Positions 44,112 through 53,278 of a stretch of 64,000 nucleotides of DNA are shown here, piece by piece. The DNA comes from an uncultured Eubacteriales bacterium (GTDB lineage: Bacteria; Bacillota; Clostridia; Christensenellales; CAG-314): NCBI GenBank assembly GCA_949289125.1, contig CASEME010000018.1, positions 1 to 64,000 of the forward strand, read 5' to 3'. A model generated the notes under the pieces. That model saw nothing but the letters and a program-made list of their open reading frames with translations. It made no database searches and was not told the DNA's origin. Position 1 is the first letter of the stretch; each line of letters begins with the position of its first letter. The translations under genes were made by a program, and so were the position numbers.

Positions 44112-44759
44112 CTATTCTTTTTCAACCTTGTTGTCGTTGTCAGGCTGACTGTCCTCAACACCAAACACGGGCGCACGCAGTTCTACACGTTCGACAGGGA
44201 AGTCTGCCGCATCGGACACAACACTATGCTGAGTAATGATACGTCCAACGCCCACAACAGTGCAATTATCGGGCACAGACTTAAGCACAACGGAGTTTGC
44301 GCCTATTTTGCAGTTGTTGCCTACAACAATGTTGCCAAGTACTTTTGCGCCTGCGCCTACAATGACGTTGTTGCCAAGCGTTGGGTGACGTTTGTGATGT
44401 TCCTTGCCTGTACCGCCCAACGTGACGTTTTGGTACACTGTGCAGTTGTCACCTATAATGGTAGTTTCTCCGATAACCACACCATGTCCGTGGTCGATAA
44501 ACAAGTTGCGCCCTATAGTTGCGCCTGCGTGTATTTCGATACCCGTGCAAAATCGTGCCCACGTGGATATAAGACGGGAGATAAACCTTAGATGCATTTT
44601 GTAAAATATGTGCGCTATTCTGTACCAAATAAGTGCATGAACACCGGGGTACAAAAGCAATATTTCCAAAGCGTTGCGTGCAGACGGATCACGCTGTTTG
44701 ATAGAGCGGAAAAATCCAACACGCTTTTGTCGCTTTGTCTTTTTGTTTTCTTTTTTCAT
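44112..44759 (-). CDS. cysE: Serine O-acetyltransferase
   Basis: 215 aa left-handed beta-helix acetyltransferase, first step of cysteine synthesis. [21 protein letters not shown], the hexapeptide repeats with [31 protein letters not shown] and GAGAKVLGN are typical of the short CysE class. An acidic C-terminal tail follows. The start is ATG 44759 with a weak SD. It is 49 nt after the peptidase E gene, in the same direction. No T-box or S-box is visible; no cysK nearby. Confidence 0.93.
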   Translation of the reverse strand: MKKENKKTKRQKRVGFFRSIKQRDPSARNALEILLLYPGVHALIWYRIAHIFYKMHLRFISRLISTWARFCTGIEIHAGATIGRNLFIDHGHGVVIGETTIIGDNCTVYQNVTLGGTGKEHHKRHPTLGNNVIVGAGAKVLGNIVVGNNCKIGANSVVLKSVPDNCTVVGVGRIITQHSVVSDAADFPVERVELRAPVFGVEDSQPDNDNKVEKE

Positions 44760-44808
44760 AAACACCTACCAAAAATTGCCGACAGTACAATATATGCGAA
44801 TAGACCTG

Positions 44809-45486
44809 TCAGCGTTGACAGCAAAACTTTTGCGTTTTGCCAAAAGTAGTAAATACATTGTTATTGTTATCAACTACAATACCGCCCTCGTGCCACATTG
44901 CTATTATGTCCTTGCCGTTGTCTGCCAAAGCACGCTTGATACACTGTTGCTGAATGTCCGACTGCGTGTAATGCACTTCGACGTCAAAGTTATTAAGCAT
45001 TGCAAGCCCTTTGTTGGTAGCAATATAGTTGGGGTAATCGTCATCGGGAGTTATGTGGTAATTGTCAAGTTGCACCATAGCGCCTGCCGATACACCAATA
45101 AGCACGCCTTTGTAATTGATAATATCGTCGGTAATATTGAGCTTTGCAAGCCGCTCCAATATTTTTTCTGGCAAACCGCCGCACAATAGCACAATGTCGG
45201 ACTGAGCTATTTTTTGCTTAGCGCTATTGGTATCGTCCGCAAAATAATTGAGCCACTTGATAGACTGCGCATTGATGCCGTACTGCTCAAAGGGGCGCAC
45301 TATATTGGCGTATTTTTCGCCATGTGTGCCATACAGCGACATCCACGATTGCAAATCCCAAGCCTGACTGTCACGAAACGCCAACGGCACTATTGTTACC
45401 CTTGACTGTGCGTTGATATATTTTGACAGCGTGCCATACGCCCACTGTTCGCCAAAATTGTAGTAATTGAGTAATACGTTGACCAT
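44809..45486 (-). CDS. Peptidase E-like serine peptidase (family S51)
   Basis: 225 aa. The nucleophile elbow GVSAGAM, LLCGGLPEKIL and the central fold match peptidase E/cyanophycinase-like S51 enzymes, which are cytosolic and cleave Asp-X dipeptides in characterised cases. SD GGCGGAG precedes ATG 45486, next to a hairpin in the leader (45498-45520). First gene of an operon with cysE. Confidence 0.83.
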   Translation of the reverse strand: MVNVLLNYYNFGEQWAYGTLSKYINAQSRVTIVPLAFRDSQAWDLQSWMSLYGTHGEKYANIVRPFEQYGINAQSIKWLNYFADDTNSAKQKIAQSDIVLLCGGLPEKILERLAKLNITDDIINYKGVLIGVSAGAMVQLDNYHITPDDDYPNYIATNKGLAMLNNFDVEVHYTQSDIQQQCIKRALADNGKDIIAMWHEGGIVVDNNNNVFTTFGKTQKFCCQR

Positions 45487-45497
45487 ACTTTTCTCCG

Positions 45498-45552
45498 CCT
45501 TGCAACTTACAGATGCAAGGTAATATTATATACTTTTGTTGAAAAAAATCAA
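45498..45552 (-). promoter_or_regulatory. Promoter and leader hairpin of the peptidase E gene
   Basis: TTGATT (45552-45547), 16 nt, TATAAT (45530-45525). The leader hairpin CCTTGCA-N9-TGCAAGG (45520-45498) touches the SD and could affect initiation. Confidence 0.55.
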
Positions 45553-45609
45553 TAGTATTAGCAAAAAAACTTCTGACACAATATACCAAAAAAGTATGCG
45601 GTTGTCAAT

Positions 45610-45638
45610 TTGACTTTATCGGTTAGTTTTGGTACAAT
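45610..45638 (+). promoter_or_regulatory. Promoter of tex
   Basis: TTGACT (45610-45615), 17 nt, TACAAT (45633-45638), 35 nt before the start codon. Confidence 0.75.
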
Positions 45639-45673
45639 AAAATAACCTAAAAATTTGTCGAGAGGTACAACAA

Positions 45674-47983
45674 ATGAATATAGCACAAAGATTGGCGCAG
45701 GAATTTGACTTAAAACAACAATACGCCGACAATATAATAGAGTTGCTCAACGAGGGCAACACAATCCCGTTTATTGCACGCTACCGCAAAGAGATGCACG
45801 GCGCATGCGATGACCAAAAAATTAGAGAATTTGCGGACAGATTGACCTATCTTAACAACCTCGAAACACGCAAAGACGAAGTACAAAAATCTATTGAGGC
45901 GCAAGGCAAATGGACGGAAGAGCTACAAGCGGCACTTGCGGCAGCAGAAACAATGACCGAAGTAGAAGACATATATCGTCCGTACAAGCAAAAGAAAAAG
46001 ACGCGTGCAAGTGTGGCAATAGAGCGTGGCTTGGAGCCTTTGGCAGACATCATATGGGCGCAAGAGCTACAACAATGTGACATCAACGAGCTTGCCTCGC
46101 AATACATAGACGCAGAAAAGGGGGTAAATACCGCCGAAGAAGCGTTGGCAGGAGCCTGCGATATTATTGCCGAACGCATATCAGACGATGCGGACATCAG
46201 AAAAGCGTTGCGTCAGTTGCTTAATGATAAAAGTACACTGTCATCCAAACTTATTGAGGACGCGGACAAAGAAAAGTCCAAAGTTTACGAAACATACAAA
46301 GAGTTCTCTCAACCTGTAAGTGCGCTGCCCTCTCACCGCATACTTGCACTTAACCGCGGCGAAAAGGAAGAGTGCTTGAAAGTTACGCTTGATCCGTTGA
46401 CAGAAGAAGCTCAAGCTATGATTGCTAACCACGTGTTGCGCCACTCTGCATTTGACCAAATAATAACACAGTGCATAACAGATAGTTATCAACGACTGAT
46501 ATTCCCCTCTATCGAACGTGAAGTGCGCAACGAGCTTACAGAAAAAGCAGACGAACAAGCCATCAAAATGTTTGAAAGCAATCTGCGTCCTCTGCTGTTG
46601 CAACCACCGCTCAAAGGCAAACGCATAATGGGACTTGACCCCGGATACCGCACGGGTTGCAAAGTGGCTGTAATTGACGCCAACGGCAATGTGCTTGCGC
46701 ATGACGTAATTTACCCCACTTTTGAAAGCAAAATAAAAGACAGCGAACAGCTTGTTGCTACACTTATTGCAAAGTACAAAGTAGACGTTATTTCTATAGG
46801 CAACGGCACAGCAAGCAAGGAAACCGAGATATTTGTTGCTAATCTACTAAAGCAGATACCGCGAAAAGTGCAATATATCATCACCAATGAGGCAGGCGCA
46901 AGCGTATATAGCGCAAGCAAACTTGGTGCGCAGGAATTTCCGCAGTACGATCTTACAATACGTTCGGCAATTTCTATTGCACGCAGATTGCAAGATCCGT
47001 TGGCAGAGCTTATCAAAATTGACGTCAAATCCATAGGCGTAGGACAGTATCAGCACGATATGCCGCAAAAACGTCTTACCGAAGTATTGGAAGGCGTGGT
47101 AGAAGACTGTGTTAACAGCGTAGGTGTAGACCTCAACACTGCTTCCACTGAGCTTTTGAGCTATGTATCGGGACTTAACCGCAGTACGGCAGAAAATATC
47201 GTTGAATACCGCAAGTCTCAACCTTTTGTAGACAGACAACAGTTGCTTGAAGTAAAGAAGTTGGGCGCAAAAGCATTTCAACAATGTGCAGGCTTTTTGC
47301 GCATAACCGAAGGTGACAACGTATTGGACAACACCGCTGTTCACCCCGAAAGTTATGAGTGTTGCAAACAGTTGCTCAACAAATACGGTTACTCCGATGA
47401 GGACGTAAAACAAGGCAAATTGCACCTCAATCAGGACGTAGAAAAAGACGGCTGGGACAAAGTTGCCAAAGAGTTGGGCGTAGGCGAATTGACGCTTAAA
47501 GACATTGTATCCGAAGTATCCAAACCTGGCAGAGATATAAGAGATAGTTTGCCACAACCTGTATTGCGTGCCGAACTAATGGAACTAAAAGACCTCAAAG
47601 TAGGTATGGAGTTGACAGGCGTTGTACGCAATGTTATTGACTTTGGCGCCTTTGTAGATATTGGCGTGCATCAGGACGGATTGGTACACCTCTCCGAGAT
47701 GTCCGACAACTACATTAAACACCCCTCTGAAGTGCTGAAAGTAGGCGATACGGTGACAGTAAGAGTAATAGGCGTTGACCTCGACAAAAACCGCATTGCA
47801 CTGTCTATGAAAGATCCCAACGCACCAAAGCACGAAAAACAAATTAGAAAAACTGACGAGGCAAAAAACAATAAGCACCAGCGCAAAGACTTTAAGCAAC
47901 AACGTCAACAGCGCAAACAAAATGAGCAAGACAACTACAACAAGAAGTTGGAACTGCTTATGAAAAAATACAACAAACACTAA
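45674..47983 (+). CDS. tex: Tex-family RNA-binding transcription accessory protein
   Basis: 769 aa. The N-terminal Tex helical domain (FIARYRKEMHGACDD), the YqgF-like domain (MGLDPGYRTGCKVAVID), helix-hairpin-helix repeats (VGVDLNTASTELLSYVSGLN) and the C-terminal S1 domain (GMELTGVVRNVIDFGAFVDIGVHQDGLVHLSEMSD) come in the expected order. A basic Lys/Gln/Asn-rich tail of about 55 residues follows. The protein binds nucleic acid and affects transcription or RNA stability. SD GAGAGGT. Confidence 0.96.
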   Translation: MNIAQRLAQEFDLKQQYADNIIELLNEGNTIPFIARYRKEMHGACDDQKIREFADRLTYLNNLETRKDEVQKSIEAQGKWTEELQAALAAAETMTEVEDIYRPYKQKKKTRASVAIERGLEPLADIIWAQELQQCDINELASQYIDAEKGVNTAEEALAGACDIIAERISDDADIRKALRQLLNDKSTLSSKLIEDADKEKSKVYETYKEFSQPVSALPSHRILALNRGEKEECLKVTLDPLTEEAQAMIANHVLRHSAFDQIITQCITDSYQRLIFPSIEREVRNELTEKADEQAIKMFESNLRPLLLQPPLKGKRIMGLDPGYRTGCKVAVIDANGNVLAHDVIYPTFESKIKDSEQLVATLIAKYKVDVISIGNGTASKETEIFVANLLKQIPRKVQYIITNEAGASVYSASKLGAQEFPQYDLTIRSAISIARRLQDPLAELIKIDVKSIGVGQYQHDMPQKRLTEVLEGVVEDCVNSVGVDLNTASTELLSYVSGLNRSTAENIVEYRKSQPFVDRQQLLEVKKLGAKAFQQCAGFLRITEGDNVLDNTAVHPESYECCKQLLNKYGYSDEDVKQGKLHLNQDVEKDGWDKVAKELGVGELTLKDIVSEVSKPGRDIRDSLPQPVLRAELMELKDLKVGMELTGVVRNVIDFGAFVDIGVHQDGLVHLSEMSDNYIKHPSEVLKVGDTVTVRVIGVDLDKNRIALSMKDPNAPKHEKQIRKTDEAKNNKHQRKDFKQQRQQRKQNEQDNYNKKLELLMKKYNKH

Positions 47984-48020
47984 TTAGTTGTATATACAAA
48001 AAAAGCAATTTTGACATACA

Positions 48021-48066
48021 AAACAAACAAGGGCAGATAATTAACAATCTGCCCTTGTTTGTTTTA
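48021..48066 (+). terminator. Terminator of tex
   Basis: 18-bp perfect stem (48021-48038 with 48047-48064), 8-nt loop, T-rich 3' arm. The 48067-48265 stretch after it contains nothing that I recognise. Confidence 0.85.
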
Positions 48067-48265
48067 CTGTATTATTTGTTATCAATATGTATGCGTACCA
48101 ATACTGCTGTTTGCGTTGTTACCTTGAATATAACTACGCTAAGCAGTTTGTTGAGCCATGGTATTTACATACGTCAATGCAATTGACAACGGTGTTTGCA
48201 ACACAAAAAATATAGCCCTGTGCAAGTTAAACTCAATCTATACTCATTGCCTTGTACACAGACAC

Positions 48266-48763
48266 TCAGCCTTTTTGCTCGTCATCCTCATTATCGTCGT
48301 TAGATTGATTGATATTTTCCTTAATTTTGTCTATAGCGCGCTGAGCAAAATCGTCAATAGCCTTTTCTGTTTTGCTTAGTTGCTCTCCAACTTTTTTGAC
48401 TGTTTCGGACTGAGCAATTTTTTTGCCGGCATCAATAATTTTTGTACCTGCTGTTTCTATTGCCTCGCCTGCCTTGTCCACAAGCTGTTCACCTGTCTGC
48501 ACTACCTTGCTTTCTGCAAGTTTGGTCAAACCGTCTTTCAAACTATTTCCAAAACTTTCTGCAACACCTTCCACCTTGTCGAAAAACGAACTACGTTGCT
48601 GCTTGCTTTCAGTTTGCTGGGCACTTGCTGTTTTCTGTTCACTTTGTTGTTGCGCAGCTTGAGCATCAACAGTCACTTCAATATCTTCTTGCTGTGGCGC
48701 AGTTGAGGTTTGCTGCTGTTCGGTTTGCTTATTTTGCGATTTTTTCTTAAACAAATTAAACAT
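48266..48763 (-). CDS. Gln-rich helical protein, unknown function
   Basis: 165 aa, soluble. A basic amphipathic start (FNLFKKK), a Gln/Thr/Glu-rich disordered part (residues 10-55), then repeats of amphipathic helix (GEQLVDKAGEAIETAGTKII, KKIAQSETVKKVGEQL) as in LEA- or apolipoprotein-like proteins, and an acidic end. SD AGAGGAG. The 14-bp inverted repeat 48787-48800 lies just upstream. It is 89 nt downstream of the TM2 gene in the same direction. Binding to membranes is only a guess. Confidence 0.6.
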   Translation of the reverse strand: MFNLFKKKSQNKQTEQQQTSTAPQQEDIEVTVDAQAAQQQSEQKTASAQQTESKQQRSSFFDKVEGVAESFGNSLKDGLTKLAESKVVQTGEQLVDKAGEAIETAGTKIIDAGKKIAQSETVKKVGEQLSKTEKAIDDFAQRAIDKIKENINQSNDDNEDDEQKG

Positions 48764-48786
48764 ATAATATTTCTCCTCTAATTGGT

Positions 48787-48800
48787 GTTAATCCATTCGT
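48787..48800. repeat. Inverted repeat, left arm (GTTAATCCATTCGT)
   Basis: Perfect 14-bp match, inverted, to 49105-49118; the two arms flank the TM2 gene. Confidence 0.75.
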
Positions 48801-48852
48801 TTATAATCCTAAATGTATATTATACGTTTGTGATATATAGACAAACTACGCT

Positions 48853-49053
48853 TTAAGCAAGCGCATTGCCACTTTTGTCTTTGAATGAACCTACAAGTAT
48901 CATGATGAAGTCAACAAGTGCACCGATACCAAAAAGACCGCCAGTAAACAACCACAGAATACCTGTGCCTACTTTACCAACATAAAATCTGTGCACTCCC
49001 AAACATCCAAAAAAGAAACACAACAAAGCTGCTGCTACTTTTGATTTTGTCAT
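48853..49053 (-). CDS. TM2 domain membrane protein
   Basis: 66 aa consisting of one TM2 domain: AALLCFFFGCLGVHRFYVGK forms the first helix and turn, and GILWLFTGGLFGIGALVDFIMIL the second, with the DRF-like HRFYVG motif. It is a two-span inner membrane protein of unknown role. SD GGGAGGAG. It lies inside a 332-bp segment bounded by a 14-bp inverted repeat. Confidence 0.85.
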   Translation of the reverse strand: MTKSKVAAALLCFFFGCLGVHRFYVGKVGTGILWLFTGGLFGIGALVDFIMILVGSFKDKSGNALA

Positions 49054-49104
49054 AATTCTCCTCCCTATTTAGATCAATCGTTGTTAATAATGTGGTATTA
49101 CAAT

Positions 49105-49118
49105 ACGAATGGATTAAC
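49105..49118. repeat. Inverted repeat, right arm (ACGAATGGATTAAC)
   Basis: Partner of 48787-48800. It lies 52-65 nt upstream of the TM2 start. The following 49119-49354 is AT-rich without a gene that I can see. Confidence 0.75.
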
Positions 49119-49354
49119 CCTTCAAAAAGCCATAATTGCGCTCAAATTTTGCGCAAAGCCTAATACACAAATGCAATCTTACTACCCCAATGACTGCACT
49201 TTTAATTTTTATTATATTTTAACATAAAGTGATATTCAAGTCAATAACAAACTAATATTTTTGCAATAATAATCATTGTTCGCACAACTTATTTTACATA
49301 TTGTATCACAATTACAAAATTGCAATCAAATACTGTATTCACCTTGCACTCTCA

Positions 49355-49397
49355 CCAAAAAAAACAACGGGCTACCGCTTATAATACGGTAGCCCGT
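49355..49397 (-). terminator. Terminator of ppdK
   Basis: Perfect 11-bp stem ACGGGCTACCG/CGGTAGCCCGT (49367-49397), followed on minus by TTGTTTTTTTT. Confidence 0.9.
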
Positions 49398-49442
49398 GCT
49401 ATCAGTCAATAAGACTTATTATTGTAGTTGTACTTGGTACAA

Positions 49443-52088
49443 TTACTTGCTCTTTTTCTCAGATTTCAAAGCAGCCTGAGCAGCAGCAAGTCTTGCAATG
49501 GGTACACGGTAAGGCGAGCAGCTTACGTAAGTAAGTCCTACATTATGGCAGAACTCGATTGTGCTGGGATCACCACCATGCTCACCGCAGATACCAAGTT
49601 TGATATCGGGACGAGTCTTTCTACCCAATTCGCAAGCCATCTTAACAAGTTTGCCTACGCCAACTTGGTCGAGTTTTGCAAACGGATCGCTTTCGTAAAT
49701 CTTCTTCTCGTAGTAAGCGTTGAGGAACTTACCAGCGTCGTCACGGCTGAAGCCGAATGTCATCTGTGTAAGGTCGTTAGTACCGAAGGAGAAGAACTCT
49801 GCTTCCTTAGCAATCTCGTCAGCTGTCAAAGCAGCACGAGGAATCTCAATCATGGTACCTACTTTGTAGTGCATCTTGCTCTTAGCTTTTGCAATGCACT
49901 CGTCAGCAACACGTGTAACTACACCTTTTACGTATTGCAACTCTTTCAATTCGCCAATCAACGGAATCATAATTTCGGGTACAATTTCCCAATCTTTATG
50001 TTTCTTCTGTACAGCAAGAGCAGCTTGGATAACGGCTCTGGTCTGCATAGCGGCAATTTCGGGGTAGGTAACTGCCAAACGGCAACCACGGTGACCCATC
50101 ATGGGGTTGAACTCGTGCAAACCTGTAATAACATTTTTCAAATGCTCTACAGTGATGTTCATTTCTTTAGCGATATTTTGAATATCTTCTTCGGAAGTAG
50201 GAACAAATTCATGAAGCGGCGGATCCAAGAAACGAATTGTTACAGGATTGCCTTCCATAGCCTCGTACAACTTCTCGAAGTCGCCCTGTTGCATAGGCAA
50301 CAACTTAGCAAGAGCAGCTTCACGTTGTTCAACTGTCTCAGCAACAATCATTTCACGCATAGCCTTGATACGCTCGCCATCAAAGAACATATGCTCTGTA
50401 CGGCAAAGACCAATACCTTGTGCGCCAAATGCACGAGCCTGCTGAGCATCCTTAGGAGTATCAGCGTTGGTACGAACTTGCAACTTGCGATACTTATCTG
50501 CCCAAGCCATAATACGACCAAAGTCACCGGAAACAGATGCCGCAACTGTGGGGATAGCTTCGCCATAGATATTACCTGTAGAACCGTCCAAAGATATCCA
50601 ATCGCCTTCGTGGAAGGTACGGCCTGCAAGAGTAAACTCTTTCTTTTCTTCGTCGATAACAATAGCACCGCAACCAGATACACAGCAAGTACCCATACCA
50701 CGAGCAACAACTGCTGCGTGAGATGTCATACCACCACGAACGGTCAAGATACCTTGAGAGTAATGCATACCCTCGATGTCTTCGGGGCTTGTTTCAAGTC
50801 TTACAAGGATAACTTTCTTTTCGCCCTTGTTTACTACCCAATCGGTAGCGTCTTCTGCTGTAAATACAACTTTACCGCAAGCAGCACCGGGGCTTGCAGG
50901 AAGAGCTGTAGCAAGAGGTTTAGCAGCTTTCAATGCTTTTGCGTCAAATTGGGGGTGAAGCAATGCGTCCAATTGTTTGGGATCTATCATAAGCACTGCT
51001 TCCTTGTCGGTAATCATACCTTCGTCAACAAGGTCGCAAGCAATCTTGATTGCAGCAGCAGCGGTACGCTTACCGTTACGAGTCTGCAACATAAACAATT
51101 TACCGTTTTCGATAGTAAATTCCATATCCTGCATATCACGATAGTGATTTTCAAGAGTAGTAACAATCTTTTGGAACTGCTCATATACTGCAGGGTTGTC
51201 CTTTTTGAGGTGGTCGATAGATTGAGGTGTACGAACGCCGGCAACAACGTCTTCGCCTTGTGCGTTCATAAGATATTCGCCGTACAATCCCTTTTCACCT
51301 GTAGCAGGGTTACGGGAGAAAGCAACACCTGTACCGGATGTATCGCCCATGTTACCAAACACCATTTCTTGTACGTTGACAGCAGTACCCCAGTCACCAG
51401 GGATATCGTTCATACGACGGTAGTAGATAGCACGGGGGTTGTCCCACGAACGGAACACAGCTTTTACAGCGCCCATCAACTGCTCTTTGGGTTCTTGAGG
51501 GAAGTCCTTACCTATCTTTGCTTTGTACTCTGCCTTAAATTGTTCAGCAAGAGTCTTGAGGTCGTCAGCATCCAACTCTGTATCGAGTTTTACGCCTTTT
51601 TTTGCTTTCATCTGGTCGATGAGCTCTTCAAAATACTTTTTGCCCACTTCCATAACAACGTCCGAATACATCTGTATAAAACGACGATAGCTATCGTAAG
51701 CAAAACGGCGGTTGCCTGTTTTTTCGGCAAATTTCTCAACAACAACGTCGTTAAGACCAAGGTTCAAAATTGTGTCCATCATGCCGGGCATGGATGCACG
51801 AGCACCACTACGAACAGATACAAGCAGAGGATTTTCAAGGTCGCCGAACTTTTTGCCGGTAATTTTTTCCATCTTAGCGATGTATTCCATTATCTGCTTT
51901 TGGATCTCAGCGTTGATTTGTTCGCCGTCCTTATAGTATTGCGTGCAAGCCTCTGTAGTAATAGTAAAACCACGGGGAACAGGCATTCCCAAATTGGTCA
52001 TTTCTGCAAGGTTTGCACCTTTGCCGCCCAACAATTCTCTCATTGAGCCGTTGCCTTCACTAAACAAGTAAATATACTTCTTAGCCAC
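49443..52088 (-). CDS. ppdK: Pyruvate, phosphate dikinase
   Basis: 881 aa, full length. It interconverts pyruvate + ATP + Pi with PEP + AMP + PPi. ATP-grasp domain GGKGANLAEM; phospho-His domain GGMTSHAAVVARGMG; PEP/pyruvate barrel with RTEHMFF, GTMIEIPRAA, FSFGTNDLTQ and the catalytic Cys in GICGEHGGDP. The start is GTG 52088 with AGGAGG. In anaerobes it can serve glycolysis with PPi. Single gene with its own promoter and terminator. A long open frame on the opposite strand is rejected below. Confidence 0.98.
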   Translation of the reverse strand: MAKKYIYLFSEGNGSMRELLGGKGANLAEMTNLGMPVPRGFTITTEACTQYYKDGEQINAEIQKQIMEYIAKMEKITGKKFGDLENPLLVSVRSGARASMPGMMDTILNLGLNDVVVEKFAEKTGNRRFAYDSYRRFIQMYSDVVMEVGKKYFEELIDQMKAKKGVKLDTELDADDLKTLAEQFKAEYKAKIGKDFPQEPKEQLMGAVKAVFRSWDNPRAIYYRRMNDIPGDWGTAVNVQEMVFGNMGDTSGTGVAFSRNPATGEKGLYGEYLMNAQGEDVVAGVRTPQSIDHLKKDNPAVYEQFQKIVTTLENHYRDMQDMEFTIENGKLFMLQTRNGKRTAAAAIKIACDLVDEGMITDKEAVLMIDPKQLDALLHPQFDAKALKAAKPLATALPASPGAACGKVVFTAEDATDWVVNKGEKKVILVRLETSPEDIEGMHYSQGILTVRGGMTSHAAVVARGMGTCCVSGCGAIVIDEEKKEFTLAGRTFHEGDWISLDGSTGNIYGEAIPTVAASVSGDFGRIMAWADKYRKLQVRTNADTPKDAQQARAFGAQGIGLCRTEHMFFDGERIKAMREMIVAETVEQREAALAKLLPMQQGDFEKLYEAMEGNPVTIRFLDPPLHEFVPTSEEDIQNIAKEMNITVEHLKNVITGLHEFNPMMGHRGCRLAVTYPEIAAMQTRAVIQAALAVQKKHKDWEIVPEIMIPLIGELKELQYVKGVVTRVADECIAKAKSKMHYKVGTMIEIPRAALTADEIAKEAEFFSFGTNDLTQMTFGFSRDDAGKFLNAYYEKKIYESDPFAKLDQVGVGKLVKMACELGRKTRPDIKLGICGEHGGDPSTIEFCHNVGLTYVSCSPYRVPIARLAAAQAALKSEKKSK

Positions 52089-52153
52089 AGTTTATTTTCC
52101 TCCTGAAAAATGTTGTTTGACGCACCTCTTTATTGCGCGCCACTACATTTTAT

Positions 52154-52182
52154 ATTTTACACTATATTGTAAAATAAGACAA
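52154..52182 (-). promoter_or_regulatory. Promoter of ppdK
   Basis: TTGTCT (52182-52177), 17 nt, TAAAAT (52159-52154) on the minus strand. Confidence 0.6.
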
Positions 52183-52275
52183 GTGTTTTTTGAAAAATTA
52201 CGTGCAGTACCACTTTGTAAGGGCAGCATCAGCAGTATTCTGCCCGTCTGCATATAAGAAATTGCAACAAGCAAT

Positions 52276-52339
52276 ATCAAAAAATAAAAACTGCAATGTT
52301 GCACGTCAATTTTTGATGGGTACATACAACAATGCAGTT
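52276..52339 (-). terminator. Terminator of recO
   Basis: 13-bp stem with one mismatch (52289-52301 with 52327-52339), 25-nt loop, followed by TTTTATTTTTT on the minus strand. Confidence 0.6.
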
Positions 52340-52353
52340 GAAATTAACAAAAC

Positions 52354-53079
52354 TTACAGTTTTACAAGCTGAGATAAAGAATTGAGATTGCCAAGTGTAT
52401 GAGATATGTATTTGTTGAGCACACCCAAACACTCCTTAAGTTGACTTTGCGGTATGTTGACGTTTTTGAGCTTGTCCACAGTAATACCTCCCAACAGTTG
52501 CATAACATTGAGGCTGACACGGGAAAGCAAGATACTTTCGGGCTGACGGCATTGTTCGCACAACACACCGCCCGCCTGCAAATCGAGATACATACGTTTT
52601 GTATGCTGTTTGCACACACGGCACTCAGCAAAGTTTGCCTCGTAGCCTGCACGCCTCAGATAATCTATCAAAAAGTACACCGTTGCAACGTATGCAGACA
52701 TGTTGGCATCGCACAACACGGCAAGACACTTTGCCACATCTACAAACAACTGTTGGTCGGGCTGACCTTCGGGCTCAAACTTAGCCACGCACTCGCATAC
52801 GCAACAGCCTGCAACGTATCGCACAATGTCCTCACGCAAATCAAAAAAGCCTGCCTGCTGAGTGCATGTTTTGAGCACATATCTGCCCTGTCTTTCTGCC
52901 AACTCAAAATTGCCAAAGAAAAACGGCTCCTGCGCATAACGCAGTTTTGCCGTAGATTTTCTTATGCCACGCGCCGTAACAGCAATTTTGCCATAATCGG
53001 GCGAGTAGAGCAACAATATTTTGTCATTTTCGCGATAGTCTGTCGCCATCAGAGTGATGGCGGTTGTGCTTATGTCCAT
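52354..53079 (-). CDS. recO: DNA repair protein RecO
   Basis: 241 aa. N-terminal OB fold (LMATDYRENDKILLLYSPDYG, TARGIRKSTAKLR) and a C-terminal zinc site CRVCKQH and CEQC. It loads RecA with RecR in recombination repair. ATG 53079 has GGAGAAGAAG and lies inside yqzL, with 56 nt overlap. Last gene of the yqf-era operon. Confidence 0.92.
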   Translation of the reverse strand: MDISTTAITLMATDYRENDKILLLYSPDYGKIAVTARGIRKSTAKLRYAQEPFFFGNFELAERQGRYVLKTCTQQAGFFDLREDIVRYVAGCCVCECVAKFEPEGQPDQQLFVDVAKCLAVLCDANMSAYVATVYFLIDYLRRAGYEANFAECRVCKQHTKRMYLDLQAGGVLCEQCRQPESILLSRVSLNVMQLLGGITVDKLKNVNIPQSQLKECLGVLNKYISHTLGNLNSLSQLVKL

Positions 53080-53164
53080 CTTCTTCTCCTAACGCACGAT
53101 ACAACATATAGTAAGAGGGATTGCCCGTTGCGCAGAACAGCTCCCAAGCAGTATCTTTCATCAT
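53024..53164 (-). CDS. yqzL: YqzL family small protein
   Basis: 46 aa. The first part, DTAWELFCATGNPSYYMLYRAL, has the YqzL pattern (W-x2-F-x3-G-x3-Y-x2-Y), a protein of unknown role encoded just before recO in Bacillota. GGAGG precedes tandem ATG codons at 53164 and 53161. The His/Arg/Asp-rich tail overlaps recO and may simply be read-through of the recO start region. Confidence 0.75.
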   Translation of the reverse strand: MMKDTAWELFCATGNPSYYMLYRALGEEDGHKHNRHHSDGDRLSRK

Positions 53165-53278
53165 ATTAGCCTCCACACTACACCGCCGACTTGTTGTCGG
53201 TTGTTGTTATCTTTAGCGTGTGTAAATACAAGTATGTTATACTGCATTAGTTGTAAAAGTAATTTACAAATTGCTCAA

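Noticed and set aside
48158-48379. 73-aa hydrophobic plus frame
   Set aside because: Overlaps the 3' end of the Gln-rich gene antisense, without SD.
49428-52046. 872-aa open frame on the plus strand, antisense to ppdK
   Set aside because: It lies inside ppdK, which has all its motifs; the frame has no SD or known domain and reflects codon bias of the true gene.
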